Assembly (NCBI GenBank): GCA_050288165.1
Contig: JBNKDG010000011.1
Span: 43,691-107,690, forward strand
DNA from: JAPHTQ01 sp050288165
Lineage (GTDB): Bacteria > Pseudomonadota > Gammaproteobacteria > Thiohalomonadales > Thiohalomonadaceae
Reading direction: 5' to 3'
DNA: 64,000 nt
Below the pieces are notes generated by a model. The model was not told the DNA's origin and did no database searches. It saw nothing but the letters and a program-made list of their open reading frames with translations. The first letter of the stretch is position 1. Each line of letters opens with the position of its first letter. The position numbers were made by a program, and so were the translations under genes. This document shows positions 59,663 through 64,000 of the stretch, piece after piece.

Positions 59663-61027
59663 CTATGGCTGATAGCGCCACAGGTCATTCAGACAGCCAC
59701 GTGTTCCAGTCGAGTCGTGGCCATAACCACCAAACAACCACAAGCTATTGTTGCTGTCGATCCATCTGGTACCGTAGCCCCGTGTTCCTGGCACATTGGT
59801 ACTGACTGCGGTGCCCTGGATGCCGTAGTCACCCGCTTGATTGGTCAAATTGCTGCCACTCATCCAGATCCAGTTGCTGCCGTCGAATTTCCACAGATCG
59901 TTAAGTAGGGGTCCGGCATCAAAGGTATCTCCACCGAACAACCAGAAGCTGCCGCTGCTGTCAGTCCAACTAATGCTGCCGTACCGTGCACCGGGCACGT
60001 TGGTATCCGCTGCCGTTCCCTGGGTACCGTAGACACCCGGCTGACCAACGACATCGCTGCCACTTACCCAGATCCAGTTTGCGCCATCGTATTTCCAAAG
60101 GTCGTTGAGGATATCCAAGTCTCCTGCTGAGTCGTATCCCAATCCGCCAAACAGCCAAAGGTTACCGCTGCTGTCCGTCCAGCTGACACTAAAACCTCGC
60201 GCACCAGGCACATTGGTGGGATCTGCTGTACCCTGCGTACCGTAGGTACCAGACTGACTAACCAGATCGCTACCACTCACCCAGGTCCAGTTCGCACCGT
60301 CATATTTCCACAGATCGTTAAGGTAACCCTGTGTCCCGCTCGCATCCAGACCCTCTCCACCAAACAGCCACAGGTTGCCGCTGCTGTCGATCCAGCTGAC
60401 ACTGTCCCGTCTCGCACCCGGCACATTAGTGCCTGCCGCTGCCCCCTTAGTACCGTAATTACCCGCTTGATTGACCACATCGCTGCCACTCATCCAGGTC
60501 CAGTTGGTACTGTCGAATTTCCACAGGTCGTTAAGAAACCCTACCCCCGTCATCCCCGTCGAGGCGTAGCCAGTGCCACCAAACAACCAAAAATCGCCGT
60601 TGCTATCCATCCAACTTACGCCACGATTTCGTGCACCTGGTATGTTGTCAGCGACATTGGCACCGCTGTACTCACCAAGCTGATTACCGAGATTACTGCC
60701 GCCTATCCAGCTCCAGTTGGTGCCGTCGTATTTCCACAGATCATTGTAGTAAAAGACCTGATCGTATCCGCCAAACAACCACAGGTTACCGCTGCTATCT
60801 GTCCAACTGGCGCCACCTCTTCTTCCGCCAGGCACGACATCGGCAGGTGTTGCACTGGTGTACACACCTGACTGGTCACCAACATCGCTACCACTCATCC
60901 ATGTCCATAAATCGATAGGCGCAGCCGGTGTTGTTCCACTACCACTTCCACCACCACATGCGGACAGACCCAGAATGAAAATAAAACTCAGAAAGAGGGA
61001 GAAAAGTTTGTCGCTGGCGTTTTTCAT
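59663..61027 (-). CDS. Kelch-like beta-propeller lipoprotein
   Basis: 454 residues from ATG 61027. Leader MKNASDKLFSLFLSFIFILG, lipobox LSAC, GGG. Six to seven ~65-residue units follow, of the form NDLWKYDGxNWTWVSGSDxxxQxGxYGTQGxAxxxNVPGARxxSVSWTDSSGNLWLFGG, given here only as a pattern. LFGG and PGAR mark Kelch/galactose-oxidase-type blades, so a single complete propeller is likely. First of the four cassettes after the MalT-type regulator, with a dyad upstream and terminator downstream. Confidence 0.85.
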   Translation of the reverse strand: MKNASDKLFSLFLSFIFILGLSACGGGSGSGTTPAAPIDLWTWMSGSDVGDQSGVYTSATPADVVPGGRRGGASWTDSSGNLWLFGGYDQVFYYNDLWKYDGTNWSWIGGSNLGNQLGEYSGANVADNIPGARNRGVSWMDSNGDFWLFGGTGYASTGMTGVGFLNDLWKFDSTNWTWMSGSDVVNQAGNYGTKGAAAGTNVPGARRDSVSWIDSSGNLWLFGGEGLDASGTQGYLNDLWKYDGANWTWVSGSDLVSQSGTYGTQGTADPTNVPGARGFSVSWTDSSGNLWLFGGLGYDSAGDLDILNDLWKYDGANWIWVSGSDVVGQPGVYGTQGTAADTNVPGARYGSISWTDSSGSFWLFGGDTFDAGPLLNDLWKFDGSNWIWMSGSNLTNQAGDYGIQGTAVSTNVPGTRGYGTRWIDSNNSLWLFGGYGHDSTGTRGCLNDLWRYQP

Positions 61028-61107
61028 GATCACTCTCGCGTTGATCGGCACTGGCCGGATCGATGGGGGTTATGACCGGATCTTCGCATTCCAGGCATCG
61101 CAGCACA

Positions 61108-61125
61108 CCTAGCCGAACGGACAGG
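61108..61125. promoter_or_regulatory. 18-bp dyad upstream of lipoprotein cassette 1
   Basis: Identical CCTAGCCGAACGGACAGG, 81 bp before the ATG at 61027 and 55 bp beyond the stop of the regulator gene. All four copies are invariant. Confidence 0.6.
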
Positions 61126-61179
61126 TTTGGTGAAATTTAACGGGATTGAAACGGATAATGCTGGGGATGAGTGACGGAC

Positions 61180-63831
61180 TTATTTTTCTACAAGAATGCC
61201 TTCTTTCAGGGCGATCGCCACCGCCTGTGTGCGACTTTTCGCCCCAAGCTTGCGCAGTACGTTGCCCACATGAAACTTCACCGTCCCTTCGCTGACATGC
61301 ATAATTTTGGCGATCTCCGCGCTGGTCTTGCCGTCCTGCACCCAGGCGAGGGTTTCGATCTCCTTGCGGGTGAGCAGCTCAGCGGAGTCGGAGAGATTGA
61401 GGTTACGAACCGTGGCAAGACGAGTGACATATTCGACTTCAATGTCATTTGCGATGGCCTCGCGGCAAAGCCGTGTCATGATCACGTCTCGCCAGGGCAG
61501 GAAGTTGAGATATCCCTGACGTGCCGCAGCGGCAAGACCTTCAACTAACCGTTCCCTGGCAACTTCATCATCCCCTTTTTCCAGTGCAAAATAGGCACCC
61601 AACAGGTTGAGATAACACCTGAATGTATTCATCCCCACGGTAAATTCCAGCCCATCTCGCAGTTGGCTCATCGCACGCTCAAACTGTCCATCCTCATAGA
61701 GCGCCATCACCAGAATCGGAAGCGCATGCGCCTTCATCACCGCATTGCCGCCATCGCCCAGAAGCTTCACCGAAGTTTCCGCCAGGGCAACCGCTTTTGC
61801 CGTGTCACCTTCCTGCAGACTCAATTCAGCCAACAGGAAAGCGTAATGGCCATGGTCAAACGCCGTGGTAATCGGCGTTACCGATAATTTATCCAGTAGT
61901 TTTTTCGCCTGTGCAAGATCGCCGGTGGTTAAGGCCATGATGATGCCTTGGGAAAAGAGCCTGACATCGAGTACATGGACCCCGCTTTCCTCAATAAGCC
62001 GCTGCCCGGCTTTCAGGTTTTCGGCGCAAGCAACACGATCCACTAGCGCCCATTGCAGTACACCACGAGTCGATCGCCAGACCAGTTTTTTTAGCGGGCT
62101 GACCAGATTTGAATTCAAATCACTGTCCAGAATGCCTACCAGGGATTGCGCCGTGGCAATCTCGCCCGACACAGCGTGATAAAGCACCAGGTTACTACCG
62201 GCCAACAGACGAAAATCGCTGTCGTTACTATTGATCACCAATTGTTCCAGGCGATCCGCCCACATCGGTAGATCGGGACGCGCCGGATATCGCCAGGCCA
62301 GAGACTTGCAGATCCCCTGCACCATCAGGCTCTCAATCTCCCGCGACGGATAGTCGGTGTAACGCTCCAGTAGCCGATCGAAACGCTCGATCCACTTGTC
62401 CAGCACACTGTAATCGTTCCATACGATAACAATGGCGTTCACCACCATGCCCCAGGAAAGCATGCTACCGGTGGCATTGCCTTCGCTCTCAAAAAGTTCA
62501 AAGGCCCGACTCAACTCCTGCAGCGACTGAATTGGGTTAATTGCCATCAGGCAGTTACCGCGCCAGTAGCAAATCCAGGGGTCACTGGAGCGGAGTGAGT
62601 CAGGCAGGGCATCCACCCAGTGGAGCAGTGTCTGGGTGCGGCCCTGCTGCAACAGATTTTTCGCCTGTTGGCTGATCAGCTTATGTAGTTGTTGCAGATC
62701 ACCCGCCGCAATCATCAACTCAGCCGCCGGTTCAATCTGACCATTAGTCATCAACAGGTCCGCAGCTTGCTTGCGATAATTTGTCATCAACTCCGCATCC
62801 AGTGTCTGCCTTGCGTTGGTTTGCAGAAATTCTCTGAACAGCGGATGGATACGGTAGATCTCGGGCGAGGATGAAATACGGTAAGTAAAATTGTTATTGC
62901 GTACCTGGTCGCGCAGAATTTTTCCCGCATCGGAACGACCGGTAAGTTTTTCGGCCAACGCAACATCGATGGTTGGCAACAAGCTGCAGGAAAAAAGAAA
63001 GTACTTAATCTCGGCCTCAAGCCCGGCAAAGATCTCGCGGGCAAAATAATCGAACAGCAGATCGGTGCGATCCATCGACAGATACTCTGGCCGTTCCTCA
63101 TCCTCCATCCCTTGTGAAAACAGTAACAGACCGGCCAACCATCCCTGCGTCAGGTTATAGGCACGTTCCATTGTCTGCTGTACCGGCATCTCATTGCTGG
63201 ACCAGGCAAGAAAATAGCGTATCTCATCCTGCGAAAGGCGCAAATCATCCCAACCCAAATGCGCCAATGAATGATTCAGTCGCTGCCGGGCAAAAGCGGC
63301 GTAGGGCTCTTCCCTGCTGATAACGACTAACAGAGAATCCTGCGGCAACTCTGCCATCGCAGCGGAGATAAACGGCACAAACAGCGACTCGCCGGGGCCT
63401 TCCTGCAGATCATCGATGACCAGAACAAAACTCCCACCCAGCCGGGTAAACAGTGCGCGGCAGAAGTTACGACAGAACTGTTCCAGGTTCGGCAAATACT
63501 CCGGCGTAAGCTGGGGGAGAGGATATTCCCCTGCTTTGCTTTCTGAGACTAACTGGGCAAGATAAAAGAAGAGGTTGGCAGGATCGTGGTCGTCGCGGTC
63601 AACGTAGTACCAGTACAGCGAACGCGGGTCATTTGTCAGGAAATTCCGCACCATCGCTGTCTTGCCTGAACCGCCCGGTGAGCTGACCCAGACCCTCCTT
63701 GGAGTTTCGGCAAATTCGGCCAGTTTCTCCACCAACTCAGGCCGAATAAAATACCGGCCCGGCTCTGGCGGGATAAGTTTTACCGGTAAGGATACCGGTT
63801 GTGGGCGATTTTTTTCTGTTCCAGATTTCAT
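61180..63831 (-). CDS. MalT-type LuxR-family transcriptional activator
   Basis: 883 residues from ATG 63831 (GTG 63837 also in frame; no clear ribosome-binding site). STAND-class NTPase domain: P-loop SSPGGSGKTAMVRN (about 51-64) and Walker B FVLVIDDLQE. A winged-helix and TPR-like helical sensor region spans about 320-800. The C-terminal LuxR helix-turn-helix (LTRKEIETLAWVQDGKTSAEIAKIMHVS..TVKFHVGNVLRKLG, in part) is intact. Such proteins are ATP- and inducer-dependent activators. Its position just upstream of four lipoprotein genes with identical dyads suggests it controls them. The inducer is unknown. Confidence 0.9.
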   Translation of the reverse strand: MKSGTEKNRPQPVSLPVKLIPPEPGRYFIRPELVEKLAEFAETPRRVWVSSPGGSGKTAMVRNFLTNDPRSLYWYYVDRDDHDPANLFFYLAQLVSESKAGEYPLPQLTPEYLPNLEQFCRNFCRALFTRLGGSFVLVIDDLQEGPGESLFVPFISAAMAELPQDSLLVVISREEPYAAFARQRLNHSLAHLGWDDLRLSQDEIRYFLAWSSNEMPVQQTMERAYNLTQGWLAGLLLFSQGMEDEERPEYLSMDRTDLLFDYFAREIFAGLEAEIKYFLFSCSLLPTIDVALAEKLTGRSDAGKILRDQVRNNNFTYRISSSPEIYRIHPLFREFLQTNARQTLDAELMTNYRKQAADLLMTNGQIEPAAELMIAAGDLQQLHKLISQQAKNLLQQGRTQTLLHWVDALPDSLRSSDPWICYWRGNCLMAINPIQSLQELSRAFELFESEGNATGSMLSWGMVVNAIVIVWNDYSVLDKWIERFDRLLERYTDYPSREIESLMVQGICKSLAWRYPARPDLPMWADRLEQLVINSNDSDFRLLAGSNLVLYHAVSGEIATAQSLVGILDSDLNSNLVSPLKKLVWRSTRGVLQWALVDRVACAENLKAGQRLIEESGVHVLDVRLFSQGIIMALTTGDLAQAKKLLDKLSVTPITTAFDHGHYAFLLAELSLQEGDTAKAVALAETSVKLLGDGGNAVMKAHALPILVMALYEDGQFERAMSQLRDGLEFTVGMNTFRCYLNLLGAYFALEKGDDEVARERLVEGLAAAARQGYLNFLPWRDVIMTRLCREAIANDIEVEYVTRLATVRNLNLSDSAELLTRKEIETLAWVQDGKTSAEIAKIMHVSEGTVKFHVGNVLRKLGAKSRTQAVAIALKEGILVEK

Positions 63832-63905
63832 TATCACAGCATGGCAATGGACTCACAGGAATCATGCTACCCTGATCCTCCAGCGTTACCAACCATGTTG
63901 TCTCC

Positions 63906-64000
63906 ATGTTCCCTGAATTCACTACCGGACAGATCCTGCTCACCGCGGTGATCTTCGTCTGGACCGGCTTTGTTCGCTCCGGCCTCGGTTTCGGCGGTGC
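63906..64000 (+). CDS. TauE/SafE-family exporter (5' end only)
   Basis: The first 31 codons from ATG 63906 encode MFPEFTTGQILLTAVIFVWT followed by GFVRSGLGFGGA, the conserved first helix and glycine-rich motif of TauE/SafE (DUF81) permeases, which export sulphite, sulphoacetate or related anions. The gene is cut by the window edge. It is divergent from the MalT-type regulator with 74 bp between the starts. Confidence 0.8.
   Translation, partial: MFPEFTTGQILLTAVIFVWTGFVRSGLGFGG

Noticed and set aside
1..64000. tRNA genes or attachment-site duplications bordering the accessory island
   Set aside because: No cloverleaf-forming sequence or terminal direct duplication was recognised near 2.5-2.8 kb or 21.8-22.3 kb. 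A covariance-model scan would be decisive.

Overview
The window looks like a Gammaproteobacterium with a chemolithotrophic or extracellular-electron-transfer lifestyle. Protein types and the gene order of the complete System I cytochrome c maturation operon (ccmABCDEFGHI) fit this group, as do YadG/YadH, the UMF1 transporter and a TauE/SafE exporter. Core genes are GC-rich. The segment from about 2.7 to 17 kb is patchily AT-rich, as expected for acquired DNA. No rRNA, tRNA or CRISPR array was seen.

Layout. (1) 1-2.5 kb: DUF2339 membrane protein (cut by the window edge) and an MFS transporter. (2) 2.7-22.1 kb: an accessory island. It holds one full-length Rhs protein (17127-21779), a chimeric Rhs (5273-6976) and an orphan Rhs tip (7970-8421). 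Each is followed by small secreted, lipoprotein or membrane genes that are immunity candidates, and by IS21-type terminal repeats. An AbiE toxin-antitoxin pair and a four-gene operon istA-istB-TOPRIM/integrase-tyrosine recombinase sit inside the island. (3) 22.2-25.3 kb: an overlapping sigma factor / DUF3619-like / DUF3106 / outer-membrane barrel operon. (4) 25.4-36.8 kb: housekeeping and envelope genes (TatD, M16C peptidase, two M48 peptidases with a DUF898 protein, YadGH transporter, Sel1-ankyrin protein). (5) 36.8-45.2 kb: a putative trans-envelope electron conduit. It comprises a ferredoxin-flavoprotein, a five-helix membrane protein with candidate haem ligands, a 21-haem cytochrome, two secreted 12-haem cytochromes and a TPR-beta-barrel outer-membrane protein. 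(6) 45.3-52.3 kb: the ccm operon, which would mature those cytochromes. (7) 52.6-63.8 kb: four tandem lipoprotein cassettes, each with a different repeat family of the beta-propeller type (SBBP, NHL, delta-60, Kelch-like). They share the same leader peptide and the same upstream region with an 18-bp dyad, and three are followed by related hairpin terminators. A MalT/LuxR-type regulator lies just upstream. (8) 63.9 kb: start of a TauE/SafE exporter.

The two strongest candidates for undescribed systems are the four-propeller lipoprotein array with its regulator, and the operon joining IS21 transposition genes to a degenerate TOPRIM protein and a tyrosine recombinase. The multihaem-porin cluster is the most physiologically informative. 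A 142-bp palindromic element occurs three times in the backbone (1074, 24624, 26217), once directly upstream of the sigma-factor gene, which appears to use a CTG start.
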